Source: an uncultured Clostridia bacterium (GTDB taxonomy: Bacteria > Bacillota > Clostridia > Christensenellales > UBA1242). From it: a stretch of DNA of 41,919 nucleotides. Position numbers and translations under genes: made by a program. This document shows positions 7,027-18,900 of this stretch, in pieces. The stretch is from contig CALVTD010000005.1 of the NCBI GenBank assembly GCA_944359935.1, positions 1 to 41,919 of the forward strand, read 5' to 3'. The notes beneath the pieces are model-generated. The model was not told where the DNA came from. It searched no databases and was given only the letters and a program-made list of their open reading frames with translations. How positions within the stretch are numbered: the stretch's first letter is position 1; each line of letters begins with the position of its first letter.

Positions 7027-8448
7027 TGCCGCTTCAATTCTTTTCAAACTTTCATCCTTGCCCAAAACTTCCAAAATCTCTGTGGCGCCGCCCGGCGTTG
7101 CCTGCGTGAATGTTAACGCAATTCTCACAATCCACATCAGCGCCCCAACCTTTATGTTTAATTTCTCCGCCAATTTAGAGAGCGAAGCAAAAAGCGCATC
7201 GTTGGAAAAATTCTCTTGGCTTTGCAAACATTCTTGCACAACCGGCAAAATTTGTTTTGCTTGCTCAGCCGAGGTTTTATTTTTTTTGTTTTCGAAAAGC
7301 GCCGCGTCAAAGCCTCTGCTGTGAATAAAAATTTGGGTTACTTCTTCAATGTCAGCAAGTTTTTCAATTCTTGGCTTTATCAAACTTAAAATTTTGTCCT
7401 GTTTTTCACCTTTCAACTGGTTCGGCAAATATTTTTGCGCAAGAGTTTTAAACTCTTCAAACGGCATGTTTAAAATGTATGCCTTGTTAAACCAGTTTAG
7501 TTTTTCATAGTCGAAAACAGATGGCGATTTATTTATTTCCTCAATCTTAAAAAGTTTTTTAAGTTCGTCAAGTGAAAAAAACTCCTCTGTGGTCTGCTTT
7601 GACTTCCAACCCAAAAAGGCAATGTAGTTTATTATCGCCTGTGGCAGATATCCTTCATCGGTTAAATCTTGAAAACTTACCGCGCCGTGGCGTTTGGAAA
7701 GTTTTGAAAAACTGCCGTCTTCATTTTTACCCATCAATAGCGGAAGATGCACATATTTAGGCCTCTCCCAACCAAAAGCGTCATATAAAAGCACGTGCTT
7801 TGGCGAAGAAGCGATGTATTCGCTGCCTCTCACCACATGAGTAACACCCATTAAGTGGTCGTCCACAACATGCGCAAAGTTGTAGGTTGGCAAACCGTCT
7901 GATTTAAGCAAAATAATGTCTTGCAACTCTTGATTTTTTACGCTTACATGCCCAAAAACCAAATCGTCAAAGCAGGTTTCTCCCTCTGTTGGCATCTTTT
8001 GCCTGATTACATACGACACGCCGTTTTTAAGTTTTTTTTCAACCTCTTCTTTTGAAAGGTTGCGGCAGTGGCGGTCGTATTCAAACGCTCCCTCTTCATT
8101 TTTCAAATTTTCCAATCTTTCTTTGGTGCAAAAACAATAATATGCCCCACCCTTTTCAACCAGCATTTCGGCATATTTTTTGTATATTTCTTTGCGCTGG
8201 CTTTGCACATATGGCGCGCTTGGCCCGCCTATGTCAGGCCCTTCGTCATACTCGATGCCAGCATCTTTAAGTGTTTTATAAATAAGTTCAATCGCCCCGT
8301 CCACAAACCTTTCTTGGTCTGTATCCTCTATGCGCAGAATAAACTTGCCGCCGTTTGCGCGCGCAATAAGATAGGCATACAACGCGGTGCGCAAGTTTCC
8401 CACATGCATAAAGCCAGTTGGGCTTGGAGCAAATCTGGTTACAACCAT
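7012..8448 (-). CDS. gltX: Glutamyl-tRNA synthetase
   Basis: GltX charges tRNA-Glu (and tRNA-Gln in organisms that use the amidotransferase route) with glutamate. The 478-residue product shows the class I Rossmann fold with its HIGH-type motif (PSPTG-HVGN at 9-18) and the KMSKS-type loop KLSKR at 249-253, then the helical anticodon-binding half. The start is set at the ATG at 8448: it gives the canonical FAPSPTG start and is preceded by AAGGAG, which overlaps the dnaB stop. A longer frame back to 8589 only shadows the end of dnaB. It is the last gene of the typA - small membrane protein - dnaB - gltX operon, ending in the hairpin at 6991-7026. Confidence 0.97.
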   Translation of the reverse strand: MVVTRFAPSPTGFMHVGNLRTALYAYLIARANGGKFILRIEDTDQERFVDGAIELIYKTLKDAGIEYDEGPDIGGPSAPYVQSQRKEIYKKYAEMLVEKGGAYYCFCTKERLENLKNEEGAFEYDRHCRNLSKEEVEKKLKNGVSYVIRQKMPTEGETCFDDLVFGHVSVKNQELQDIILLKSDGLPTYNFAHVVDDHLMGVTHVVRGSEYIASSPKHVLLYDAFGWERPKYVHLPLLMGKNEDGSFSKLSKRHGAVSFQDLTDEGYLPQAIINYIAFLGWKSKQTTEEFFSLDELKKLFKIEEINKSPSVFDYEKLNWFNKAYILNMPFEEFKTLAQKYLPNQLKGEKQDKILSLIKPRIEKLADIEEVTQIFIHSRGFDAALFENKKNKTSAEQAKQILPVVQECLQSQENFSNDALFASLSKLAEKLNIKVGALMWIVRIALTFTQATPGGATEILEVLGKDESLKRIEAAIKNL

Positions 8449-8458
8449 TTGTTTCTCC

Positions 8459-9889
8459 TTAAATAAGTTCGTCATAATCCTCTTCAAGTTCTTTAAGTTC
8501 AGCCTCTTGAACTGGCGCCTCTTCCAATTTTTTAGGCTTTTGATATTTAACTTTTTCTTCCATTCCCACAAAGGTGGTGTATTCGCCAATCCACCTAAGT
8601 TTTACAGAGCCCACTTGTCCATTTCTGTGTTTTGCGAAAATAAGTTCCACAACGCCAGGCTCTTCCTCAGTTGGCGTGTCGTTATATTTTTCTGGATTGT
8701 GCAAGAACATAACAATGTCGGCATCCTGCTCAATCGCACCTGAATCTCTCAGGTCGGAAAGTTGAGGCCTGTGCCCCTCACGCTTTTCAATATCACGCGA
8801 AAGTTGGCTCAGCACAATGATTGGCACATTGAGTTCTTTTGCCGCAACTTTAAGGTTTCTGGAAATTTCCGAAACCTCGCTTTGACGATTTTCCTTTTTT
8901 CGGCTGTCTGCGGTCATAAGTTGCAGATAGTCAATCATAATCAGGTCCAGTTTGCCCTCTTTTGCTTTAAGCCTCCTGCATTTTGAAAGTAGCGTTGCAG
9001 GAGTGGTGAGGCTGGAATCATCTATGAACAGTTTGCTGTTTTCAAGTTGCTTGGTCGCCGTCCAAATTCGCTTCCACTCGTCACTTGTCATCTTTCCAGT
9101 AAGTGCATTTTGCATTGGAACCTTTGCAAGCGAGCAAAGCGCCCTTTGAGTGAGTTGTTCTTTTGACATTTCAAGTGAGAACACCGCACAACTTTTGCCC
9201 TCTTTAACGGCAATGTTGGTTACAAGGTTCATGGCAAAACTTGTTTTACCCACACTAGGTCTTGCGGCAAGCAAAATAAGGTCGCTGTTTTGCAAGCCGT
9301 TGGTTATGCCGTCAATATCTCTATATCCAGTTGGCAGCCCGCGGAGTGAGTCAGGGTCTTTTGCCACTTTGTCAAATTTATCAATCACGGCTTTGATTGC
9401 GCCGTTAGGCTTGCCGATGTGTTCAAGTTGCGAAACCTCTTCCTTTTCTGCAATGGAATAAATTTCCGCTTCCGAATAAGACAGCACATCATCTTTATCC
9501 TCATTTGAATAGGCCTTTTCAATGATGTTTTGCCCGCTTTTGATAAGCATTCTTCTTATGGAGTTAGATTTTACAATGTCCACATAAAATTTGTAGTTGG
9601 CCGCAGATGGAACAACGTTAGACAAAAAGTTTATGTAGTCAATGCCGCCAATCGCGTCAATCTTACCCTCTCGTTCAAGTTCCTCTGTTAAAGTAACAAA
9701 GTCGATAGGTGTGTTTTTTTGAAAGATTTTAACCATTGCGGCAAAAATATTTTTATGCGCATCGGTATAAAAATCTTCGCTTTTCAGCATTGACATTATT
9801 TCTGTTTGGCACATGGAATCAATCAGCAAACAGCCCAATGTGGCTTGCTCTGCATCAAGATTATGCGGCATCATTTTGTAATCTGGCAT
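8459..9889 (-). CDS. dnaB: Replicative DNA helicase
   Basis: DnaB (DnaC in Bacillus) is the hexameric helicase that unwinds the replication fork. The 476-residue protein has the N-terminal primase-interacting helical domain (about 8-105), a linker, and the RecA-like motor with Walker A ARPSVGKTSF (209-218), Walker B LIMIDYLQL and the LSQLSR and RDSGAIEQDAD motifs. The C-terminus is extended and acidic. AAGGAG precedes the ATG, with 9 bp from the upstream small membrane protein gene. Co-transcription with typA and gltX is unusual; in many Firmicutes dnaB follows rplI. Confidence 0.97.
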   Translation of the reverse strand: MPDYKMMPHNLDAEQATLGCLLIDSMCQTEIMSMLKSEDFYTDAHKNIFAAMVKIFQKNTPIDFVTLTEELEREGKIDAIGGIDYINFLSNVVPSAANYKFYVDIVKSNSIRRMLIKSGQNIIEKAYSNEDKDDVLSYSEAEIYSIAEKEEVSQLEHIGKPNGAIKAVIDKFDKVAKDPDSLRGLPTGYRDIDGITNGLQNSDLILLAARPSVGKTSFAMNLVTNIAVKEGKSCAVFSLEMSKEQLTQRALCSLAKVPMQNALTGKMTSDEWKRIWTATKQLENSKLFIDDSSLTTPATLLSKCRRLKAKEGKLDLIMIDYLQLMTADSRKKENRQSEVSEISRNLKVAAKELNVPIIVLSQLSRDIEKREGHRPQLSDLRDSGAIEQDADIVMFLHNPEKYNDTPTEEEPGVVELIFAKHRNGQVGSVKLRWIGEYTTFVGMEEKVKYQKPKKLEEAPVQEAELKELEEDYDELI

Positions 9890-9898
9890 AATAACTCC

Positions 9899-10162
9899 TT
9901 ATTCTTCCGCAAACGGGTCGTCTGGCGGAGATTGCTCTTCCTTTTCCTGTTTCTTTTTATCAATCATAGCACAAATCCAAAGAAACAACAAATAAAACGC
10001 CCCTGCAAGTAGCACTATAATCAGCATGTTAAGCCATTGTGGAATTGTGGTGCAAACAATCAAAACGGCAGAGATGATGAGTGCAACCACTGCATAAATT
10101 CCAATAAACCACATAGTGCGTTTAACTTGCTTTTTCATTTCACGCTTTCCGCCGTTTTGCAT
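9899..10162 (-). CDS. Small two-helix membrane protein
   Basis: Not recognised. The 87-residue product has a basic N-terminus, two hydrophobic helices (about 17-38 and 42-66) with a very short loop containing IPQWLN, and a charged C-terminal tail rich in Lys then Glu/Pro/Asp. Both ends are therefore predicted in the cytoplasm. A strong AGGAGGGG site precedes the ATG and overlaps the end of typA, and 9 bp separate it from dnaB, so it is a translated member of the operon. Nothing in the sequence ties it to replication or ribosome function. Confidence 0.75.
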   Translation of the reverse strand: MQNGGKREMKKQVKRTMWFIGIYAVVALIISAVLIVCTTIPQWLNMLIIVLLAGAFYLLFLWICAMIDKKKQEKEEQSPPDDPFAEE

Positions 10163-10170
10163 ATCCCCTC

Positions 10171-12003
10171 CTAAATTTCTCCACGCATCTGTTTTGCCTG
10201 AGCGCGCATTCTCATGGTGTGGTCGAGAATTGTTTTTCTTATTCTAACATTTTTTGGCGTAATTTCCAACAATTCATCGTCTGCCAAAAATTCTATTGCA
10301 TCTTCAAGGCTCAAAATTTTTGGTGGAGACAGCCTAAGCGCCTCATCCGAGCCGGACGCACGCATGTTAGAAAGATGTTTTTTCTTGCAAACATTCACAA
10401 CAATGTCGCCGCCTTTTGGGTTTTCGCCAACCACCATGCCAGCATACACCTTGGTGCCTGGTGTGATGAACAGTTCGCCGCGCTCCTGAGCGTTATACAA
10501 TCCATACACAACCGCCTCGCCAGGCTCATGCGCGATAAGCGAGCCAACATCTCGCCTTTGAATTTCGCCTTTATATGGCGCATATCCTTCAAAAATGGTG
10601 TTAATCACGCCCTCGCCGCGGGTGTCTGTTAACAGTTCGCTTTTAAAACCAAACAGTCCGCGTGACGGAACCAAAAACTCCATTTTCATTCTGCTGCCAT
10701 GTGGCGTCATTTGAATTAAATCGCCTTTGCGAACGCCCATTTTGTTCATAACCGTGCCAACACTATCCTCTGGCACATCCAAAAACAACCTGTCGATAGG
10801 CTCACATTTAACGCCGTCAATATCTTTAATCAGCACTTTTGGCATTGAAACTTGAAATTCGTAGCCGTCTCGGCGCATGTTTTCAATAAGAATGGAAAGA
10901 TGCATTTCGCCTCTGCCTCTAACAATAAACTGGTCGGCAGTTGCGCCGTCCTGCACTTTAAGTGAAAGGTCTTTAACCGCCTCTTTGTAAAGCCTGTCAC
11001 GCAAGTGCCTGCTTGTGACAAACTTGCCCTCAGTTCCAGCAAAAGGCGAATTGTTAACCATAAAGGTCATTTCAATGCTTGGCTCGGCAATCTTGACAAA
11101 CTCCATTGGCTGAGGGTTTTCTTCGCCGCATATGGTGTCGCCGATGTTTACCTGTTCCAGACCTGCCACGCAAACTATTTCACCAATGTCGGCCTGCTTT
11201 ACAGGCGTTCTTTTCAAGCCTTCAAACACAAAAAGCGAAACGATTTTTGCTTTTTGCTTCTTTTCAGGCTCATAGTAATTGCACACAACAACATTTTGCC
11301 CTTCTTTTATACTGCCCTGAGTGATTTTTCCAACTGCCAGCCTGCCCACATACTCGTTGTGTTCAGCGGAAGAGATTAAAAGTTGCAGTGGCTTATTTTC
11401 GTCACCTTCTGGTGCAGGAATGCTGCTTAGTATTGTTTCAAACAGCGGCTGCAGGCTTTCGCCCTGTTTTGTAAAGTCCAGCGACGCCGTGCCCTTTTTT
11501 GCCGAGCAAAAAACAAATGGTGAATTTAACTGCTCTTCGTTTGCGTCAAGTTCCAAAAACAGTTCCAAAACCTCGTCCACAACCTCTTTTGGTCTTGCAT
11601 CCGGCTTGTCGATTTTGTTGACAACCACCACAACTTTTAGGTTGAGTTCAAGCGCTTTTTGCAGCACAAAGCGCGTCTGTGGCATAGGCCCTTCAAAAGC
11701 ATCCACAAGCAGCAGCACTCCGTCCACCATTTTTAGCACTCTTTCAACCTCGCCACCAAAGTCTGCATGGCCTGGCGTGTCGATGATGTTTATTTTTACG
11801 CCATTATAAAGGCAAGAGGTGTTCTTTGCCAAAATGGTGATGCCTCTTTCTTTTTCCAAAGCGTTGCTGTCCATCACGCGGTCTTCCACCACTTGATTTT
11901 CTCTAAACACATGCCCCTGTTTGAGCATTTCGTTGACCAGTGAAGTTTTGCCGTGGTCTACATGCGCAATAATCGCAACATTTCTAATCTTGTCATTTGT
12001 CAT
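10171..12003 (-). CDS. typA: Ribosome-associated GTPase TypA/BipA
   Basis: TypA/BipA is a translational GTPase related to EF-G that assists 50S subunit assembly, especially under stress or cold. The 610-residue length is normal. G-domain motifs are in place: AHVDHGKT (13-20), switch [10 protein letters not shown] (75-82) and NKID (129-132). They are followed by domain II, the EF-G-like domains III and V and the family's C-terminal domain. The start is the ATG at 12003; only a weak GGGA lies 13 nt upstream. A promoter at 12031-12058 reads into it, so it heads the operon with the small membrane protein, dnaB and gltX. Confidence 0.97.
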   Translation of the reverse strand: MTNDKIRNVAIIAHVDHGKTSLVNEMLKQGHVFRENQVVEDRVMDSNALEKERGITILAKNTSCLYNGVKINIIDTPGHADFGGEVERVLKMVDGVLLLVDAFEGPMPQTRFVLQKALELNLKVVVVVNKIDKPDARPKEVVDEVLELFLELDANEEQLNSPFVFCSAKKGTASLDFTKQGESLQPLFETILSSIPAPEGDENKPLQLLISSAEHNEYVGRLAVGKITQGSIKEGQNVVVCNYYEPEKKQKAKIVSLFVFEGLKRTPVKQADIGEIVCVAGLEQVNIGDTICGEENPQPMEFVKIAEPSIEMTFMVNNSPFAGTEGKFVTSRHLRDRLYKEAVKDLSLKVQDGATADQFIVRGRGEMHLSILIENMRRDGYEFQVSMPKVLIKDIDGVKCEPIDRLFLDVPEDSVGTVMNKMGVRKGDLIQMTPHGSRMKMEFLVPSRGLFGFKSELLTDTRGEGVINTIFEGYAPYKGEIQRRDVGSLIAHEPGEAVVYGLYNAQERGELFITPGTKVYAGMVVGENPKGGDIVVNVCKKKHLSNMRASGSDEALRLSPPKILSLEDAIEFLADDELLEITPKNVRIRKTILDHTMRMRAQAKQMRGEI

Positions 12004-12030
12004 AATTCAATTTTTCCCTTTTAACGATTT

Positions 12031-12058
12031 AGTATATCACAAAATTTGCCAATTTCAA
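12031..12058 (-). promoter_or_regulatory. Sigma-A promoter of the typA-dnaB-gltX operon
   Basis: Minus-strand TTGAAA (12058-12053) and TATACT (12036-12031) are 16 bp apart. The predicted start lies about 20 nt before the typA ATG. No other clear promoter is seen before dnaB or gltX. Confidence 0.65.
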
Positions 12059-12059
12059 T

Positions 12060-12088
12060 AAAAAAGAAGGTTTTTATGCCTTCTTTTT
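12060..12088 (-). terminator. Terminator of the giant lipoprotein operon
   Basis: A 10-bp stem (12061-12070 and 12079-12088) with an 8-nt loop, T-rich on the minus strand after the stem. It overlaps the last codons of the 290-aa lipoprotein gene and isolates it from typA. Confidence 0.75.
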
Positions 12089-12946
12089 TTCTGCTTTTTT
12101 GCGTTTTGAAACTAAATAGATAACTCCTGCGCCAATGCCGGCCACAGCAAGTGCGCTGCAAAGTGCAACCACATACCACCAACCACGCTGAGCATTGACA
12201 GATTTTATTTCAACTGTTTTTTGCTCGCCAAGGTTTTGGTAGGCTTGCTGCCACACATGATGATATAGGCCGTCATAATATTGCACGTCTGCGTTTGAGT
12301 GGATGCGTTTGTGATAGGTTGCATAGTCATATCTAAACTCTGGCTGCGGTGCATTCGCTGTATAGTCTGGGAAAGATTGTTGCATCACTGCGCTGACTAT
12401 TGAATAATACCTCTGCCCCAAACTCTGCCCGCCAGAGGACTGCGAAAATATGAAATCCGCCTGCGAAACATCCTCATCTAAAAACAGGTTGTCGTCGCCG
12501 CTCTCTTCTTCATCATCACCAGAAGAAGGATGATAATAATTCCATGCTCCATAACTTCTAAAAATAATGCTAAACTCCACACAGTCGGTGGCAGAGTTAT
12601 AGTCCGCTTCCGTCATGGTTACATAGTCGCCGCCAATAACATAGTTGTTGTTTGGTGAGGCTGAGTAAATTGCAAAATAATTTAAAAACATCACATTCCA
12701 CACTTGCAGCCTTATTTGGCGAACAAGTTCGTCAAGGTAAGCATTCACATCTTCTTCACTTCCGCCCTGCTGCGAAAAATATTTTGCATTTGCAGGAAAG
12801 GCAAAGTTTTGGCTGACGCCACTTTGCCCCACCAGCAACTGAATTTCAAAGGCGTTGTTTGAAAGTTGCGCGCTAGACGAACCTTGACATCCAAACAGTG
12901 GCAAGGCGATAAATAGACACAGCAAAAGCACAAAAAGTTTTTTCAT
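12074..12946 (-). CDS. Lipoprotein with a C-terminal membrane helix, partner of the giant lipoprotein
   Basis: Not recognised. The 290-residue product starts with a lipoprotein signal (MKK, hydrophobic core, LFGC lipobox with the lipidated Cys near residue 20). The exported middle region has many Tyr, Gln, Asn and Ser residues and an acidic Asp/Glu cluster around residue 150. It ends with a hydrophobic helix (about 262-282) and a Lys/Arg tail, which would anchor the C-terminus in the membrane as well, giving a protein fixed at both ends. The start is the ATG before the signal peptide; a TTG at 12964 is in frame and has AAAGG at a better distance, so the true start is open. It follows the 3,730-aa lipoprotein by 16-34 bp and shares its terminator, so the two form one unit and may act as a complex. 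Confidence 0.75.
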   Translation of the reverse strand: MKKLFVLLLCLFIALPLFGCQGSSSAQLSNNAFEIQLLVGQSGVSQNFAFPANAKYFSQQGGSEEDVNAYLDELVRQIRLQVWNVMFLNYFAIYSASPNNNYVIGGDYVTMTEADYNSATDCVEFSIIFRSYGAWNYYHPSSGDDEEESGDDNLFLDEDVSQADFIFSQSSGGQSLGQRYYSIVSAVMQQSFPDYTANAPQPEFRYDYATYHKRIHSNADVQYYDGLYHHVWQQAYQNLGEQKTVEIKSVNAQRGWWYVVALCSALAVAGIGAGVIYLVSKRKKAEKKKA

Positions 12947-12980
12947 AAAACTAATTTTATTCAATTAACAAGCCTTTTAT

Positions 12981-15900
12981 TTAATTTTGAACAATTTGCA
13001 CGCTGTAATTTTCCACACTGGTGTATAGAACTCGCAGAACATACCCGCTGCTGCGGCAGTTTATGTCTGTGTTGGTTGTAATTCTAACATATGTCAAGCC
13101 CAGTGTTGGGTTGTAGCCTGCGTAGGTGCAGTTTGTGCCAGAGTCGGTTGTGTAGGTTGCGCTTGATGCAAACAGATTGTTATAGGCTTGGTTCACCCTG
13201 CCCATTGCCACCGTGCCTGTCGAGCGCACTCCTGCACCGTTATAAATTATTCCACCGGCATTGGCAGCCATAATGTCGCCAGTGTTAGCAGAGTGATAAA
13301 TTGAGCCGCCATAACTGTGCACTGCCACGCCTGCTGCATAAGCCGAGCCGCGTGTTGACACGCTGGTTACATCGCCATTGTTTACGCTCATTTCAATGAT
13401 TGCGTTCACGTTTGAAATGGCAATTCCGCTGGCCATAACCACACCGTTTTGGTTGTTTGTGAACCTTGCACTGATGTTTCCGTCGTTTTGCGCAAGCAAA
13501 ATTTGACCGTTGGTGGTGTTGTTAAAGCCCACAAGAGCGCCATACATAAAGTTTTGAGCGCTGCGTGAGAATGAGTTTGTGATGCTGACATCGGCTTGCG
13601 AAGATATTTCTCTTGCCACCTGCCTGTTTTCTGCCACAATCGGCGCAACAGCAAGTGTGCCGGCGGATGTCATTGCGCTTGCAAACACCACTGACGAAGA
13701 GGTTACCTCAACGCTGGAAACCGTACCGTTGTTACTTAACACAAGCCCGCCCACAAGCGCTGAGCCAGAACCAAGTTGCTCTGCCAGAGTGTCATTAAAG
13801 GTAAGGCCAAAACTTATGCTCAAATTTTCCACTACACTACCCGCACCAATTTCCTTGAACACTGCTGCGCCTTGCTCAAAGGAAACATCTTGGCTGCCTG
13901 TGGAAGAAGAGATGCGCGCGGTTATTGGGGTGTCGAGCGTGCTAAGCGCTGAAATGGTTACATCGATTGTGTTTCCTCCGCCGTCATAATTTCCAACAAA
14001 CGGTTGTGAAATCACAAACCCTTGCACGTCCATTTCAAGATTTTGCGTTTGAAGGAAGTTGTATATACCTTCATCATCGGTTATTTGAGTGAAGGAGGTT
14101 TCGTTTGTAACAATCTCGGTGCTGCCAGAATACCTGCTTCGTCTTTCCACATACAGTTTGCGGTTGTAGGTGTTGTGATAAGACTGCTTTTCATATCTGT
14201 AACTGATGTTTTCAAACTGCTGCATATTTGCAATTTGATATGGGTTTGATTCACTGCCGTCGCCAAGTTCAAACAAATCAAACTGCATTTCACCTGACAG
14301 TTCAAGCGGGCTGGAAAGCAGGTTGTTTTGCGACTTGCGCGCCTGCACACTAAACTCAACGATTGTGCCAATAAGGTTAGGCTCAAAACTGCTTACATAA
14401 ATGCCCTCTTCTGCAACATTGTAGTCGCCAAACTGGGTTTGCAGCGAGCCGAGAGGCACATTGTTGTATTCACGAGTATCCCTTACCGAATAGGTGTAGT
14501 AACTTTCATCGTAAGAATACTCGGTGACAATTGTGACTTTAAAATGCATGCTTGAAATGTTTTGACTAAAACTTTCATCCTGCTGCAAGAAGTGGTAAAC
14601 ATTTTCTGTGGAAACATAAACGGTTTCGCCGCCAAGCACAATCTCTTGATACGGTGCCTCAGCGTTGTAGTTGTTTACTTCAAGCGCCACGCCGTCGTCA
14701 AGCGCGGCAACCACCGACGCCTCTTCATCAACATACAGCGGAGTGTTTTCCAAAACCGTGAATGTAACGCTCTCGCCATCGCTTTGATATTGCATCAATT
14801 CTGCTGGAATGTAATAGGTTGCTTGTTCATCGTCAAACGGCATCTTTGCCAAAACCGCCCAACTTGACGCGCCAAACTCATAACCAATGCCCTCGGTCAT
14901 GGTCAAGCCCGAAGGCTGATAGGTTCCGTCCTCGGCAAGTTCAAACATATCAGTTGCCTGGTTAGCATATATGCGCACAGTGCCGTCTTGCTCAACCACC
15001 GCATATGTGTCGTGAATGTCAACATAGTAGGTATTATATTGTCCCACATAATACATAACTGGCACATATGTTTCGCCGTCCAGCACAACTTGCTCTGCCT
15101 GCAATCTCTCGCCCTGAACAAAACCGTATGGCGTGCCCATATCGTCTGTGTAGATAGCAGTCTGACCAAGAGTGCGGTCGCTAAATTTTACACCATAGGT
15201 CCAGTAGAAAGTTTGCGACTGCTCGTCAAAATACAGGATGTCTTGCTCCGACCAATCCACATAACTGAATGAAATGGTGGTTGGCCTGTATGCGCTAAGT
15301 ATGGTGTTTGAGGTTGCGCCTGGTATTGGTTGAACAACAATGTTCACACCTTCACTGCCCTCTGGCAGATATATGGTGTTGGCTTGACCTTCGTCTGTTC
15401 CGCCAATTTGAATGTATAGAACGCGGCTAGCATTGGTGATTGTGTAAGCAAACTGCTCTTCACCTAAGTCGGCTGTAACTTCAAGCGCTATATAATTTTT
15501 ATTGGAAATAATACTGCGTGTGAAATATTGACTGAAATCAACACTGTTCAGCGTTCCACCGCTGGTGCTTTCAACCTGGTCGGTTGTAAAATCGGTTTGT
15601 TCAAGCACTGAAAGAATTCTTGCCTGAGCGCTTTCAAACATCACGTTGGTGTTGGATGTGATTTTTCCGCTTTGTTTTGCAAGTATTGAGAAGTTGTAGG
15701 TTTGATTGTCGCTAAGTTGCTCAGCGTTTTGACTTAAAGTGAAGGTGTAAACCCCTTCCTCTTGTGAGTAGGTGCCGTTAAGAATTGTGCTGCGCGCCTG
15801 CTCGGCAATGTAAACCTCGAATTCTGCTGTGCCGTCATATGTCCAGGTGATTTTGCCGTTTGAGATTTGGAAGTTCTCCACCTGAGGTGCCCTTTGCAAA

Positions 15901-18900
15901 AGTTCGTCTGCGCTTGCTGCCGTGTGGTAAAGTTCGCCCTCCAAAACAAAGGTAAGGTTGTCGGTGTATTGACTTTGGTTTACTGGCACATATCTCTCGC
16001 CTTCCAACGTGGTGATTGTGCCATTTGAGGACGGCGAATATGCGTGTGCCTTAACATACACGGCGTATCTGTATTCCGTTGCCACTGGGTCAATTATATT
16101 ATCCGCACTGAGGTATGTGTTGGTTGTGTAATAAGTTGTTGTGTCTTGTGTGCTTGCTTCCCAGCCAGATGATGTTTGCCTATAATATTCCACCATAACT
16201 TCATAGACAATTTCTAAATCGTCTGCCAGCGACAATCTTTCAAACCCGCTTGCGCTCTGCCAGTGAACATCACCGTCTGTCACGCTTATGTCGTCATCCA
16301 TTTCAAGTTTGCCTGCGGTAACCGATGTTGTGGCCGATTGCAGATACAGGTTCGTGTAGCCGTCATCAGTTTGGTTTACGGTTATGATGTAGCCGTCCCT
16401 ATCACTGCCTTGCAAATAATTGTTTCTTTCTGTTTCTATTTCAAAGCCATCTAGCATCTCAAAATTATCGCCTGAGGTTGCAAAATAGAATGTGTTTGCA
16501 GTGCGCTCTGTAAGGCCCAATTCATATCTTGCCGTCTGTGAAGATAAAATTGAATTCACGCCAGTTTGATAGGTTACGCTATCCTGCCTGTTTGTGGAAA
16601 GCGCAAACATATCTTCGTGGTCTGTTTGATAAACATTGTTTGAAATCAAGAACTCTTGCGCAGTGAAGGCTGCATTGCTGTCTGCGATTGAGAATTTGCC
16701 ATCCACAACCCTAACATTAGGTGCGCTTAATTTGTAAACATTGTTGATTGTATAGGTTGGGCTGTCCACTGTGATTGAGAAATCGGATGCCGAACCCTGC
16801 GTGTAGAATGTTACATATTCGTATAGCCCTGCATTGTTAAATGACAGCGTTGGGTTTTGCCCAGAAAGAGTTAACTCTTGTGCGTTTGAAGTAGCAAATT
16901 TATAGAGCACTGTCGTTGAATAAATTCTGTTGCTTACGCTGAAATTCTCCCAAGCAAACACACCATTTTGTAGTTGCAGCGAGTTAATATTAAATTGCAA
17001 GAACACCACAGAAATTTCTTCTGTTTTGCTGTTAAGCGCAGTGTCACTGCCGTTTACATAGACGTTTGCAGTAAAGTCGTTTCCTTCAAGTTCAACTGTG
17101 TTGCCATAAATGTCTACAATGCCGGTTTCATAAATCAGCCCATCCTCTTTGCCGTTTATTGAAATGAGCACAAAGCCCTCTTCATCTGTTTGCAACTGCT
17201 GCGTGGTTGCCCCGCCCTCGGCGTAAGCCGTTCGCGTCCAAACCGCGCCATCAAAAGTGATGTTGTAGGTTACTGTGGAATTATATTCAATGTTGTTTTC
17301 GCCAACTGTGGTGTTTTTATTTTTTAACACTAAGGTGTAGTCGGTGTAGTTTTCGCCGTCAGCATTCGTAACTGGCCTAAACTTAATGATGTATTGCGAG
17401 CTGCCATCTGCCTCTTCTATTTCATCTGCAATGGTTTGCGGCGAAGCAATAATGGTTATGCCGCTTTGCTTTAACGAATATGCTGAACTTAAAGTGCTGT
17501 TTTCTTGCGAGCCTTGCTGCTGAATGTAAATGTCATACACGCCTGCTGGAATTGTGTTTGCGCTAACCTTCCCATAGACGCCGTTTTCACCGCTGCCAAT
17601 CTCGTCAAACAGCAGGCTGGAAGTTGCCACGCCGTTAAAATAGTATGCGCTTGTAAGAATGTTGTAAACTGCCCAAAGCCTTGACGCGTATGGAGTGTTG
17701 TTAAGTGATGTGATAACAGTGTTGAAAGTTTCAAGAGTTGCCTCGTCAAACCTAGCCAAAAGTTGAATTGCACTAACCGATGTCACATACTCTTGCTGCG
17801 TTTGGGTGTTGATGAATTTTAAGTTAAACTCCAAGTTTTGCAGGTCTTCCAAATTGTAGTCCAAAGGATATTTTAAAACATCTTCCAATAGCCTTGATGC
17901 AAAATTGGCGCTCGTCCAAATTGTTGCCTCTCCGCTTTTTGCGAGGCGCCTTTCCAAACTGTCGAGTTTTGCGATGTATTCCTCTGCGGTTTCATCGCCC
18001 TGCTCTGGAATTTCTCTTTGGTCATCAAAACTCAAACTCATAACGCCGTTTGAAATTGTGAGAGGTGTGTCAATTTGGTCAAGTTTGCGAACTGTGCCGC
18101 GCTCGCCATCCTTTTCATAATAAAGTTTGTTTGATGGCAAAACGCCAAGTTGTGAAGAAACCGCCTGCAAAGCCACTTCAAATTCGCCAACATAGGTTAT
18201 GTTTTCGCCAAGATAGTAAGTTGCATTGCTTGCGCTGATAAAGATTTGGTTTGTTCCGGTTTGGTTTTCCAGACTAATCACAAAGCCAGTGTTTGCACCA
18301 GCAGAATTTTGCCAACTTAAATTGCCCTCGTCAATTGTAAAGTTGGTTGGCCCAGAAAGTTTTGTATAAATCATGCTTTGAGTAAACCCATTAACAATGA
18401 ATTGGTCGTCTGCTTGGGTGGTTATGTATCCCACTTGCAGATATGCTGGTGCGCTTGCGTTCATGTTTTCAAGCAGGTTTGTAATATTTATTGCATAGCA
18501 TGGCACGGAGGTGTACCCTTCGCCGGTTATGTTGGTGTAAGAGAAACTTTGCTCTGTAACCTCTTGCCCATCTTTCATATATGTGTGGGTTATCCAGTAG
18601 CCTTGTACATCGGCGATGTCAATCTCGTAATGCGTTCCTGCCGGACCGCCGCCATTTCGCACATGGATTGCAGTAATGTTATTTTCAATCTGGTTTGTGC
18701 CGTTATCTTTAATTACAATGTAATCTTCTGTTTCGCTAAGTTTTTCTTGAACAACAGTGCCATTTGAATCCCTGTATGTAAACTGGAAGGAAGCCTCATC
18801 ACTTCTAAGCATGCCGTCAATCACTGAATAGATTGTAAAGTCAAAAGTTTCGCCGTCAGTGAGTGGGAACATTTCGCAAAGTTCAATTGCAAGCATTTCA

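Noticed and set aside
8449..8589. N-terminal extension of GltX by 47 residues
   Set aside because: This stretch covers the end of dnaB, while AAGGAG sits just before the ATG at 8448, where the conserved protein begins.
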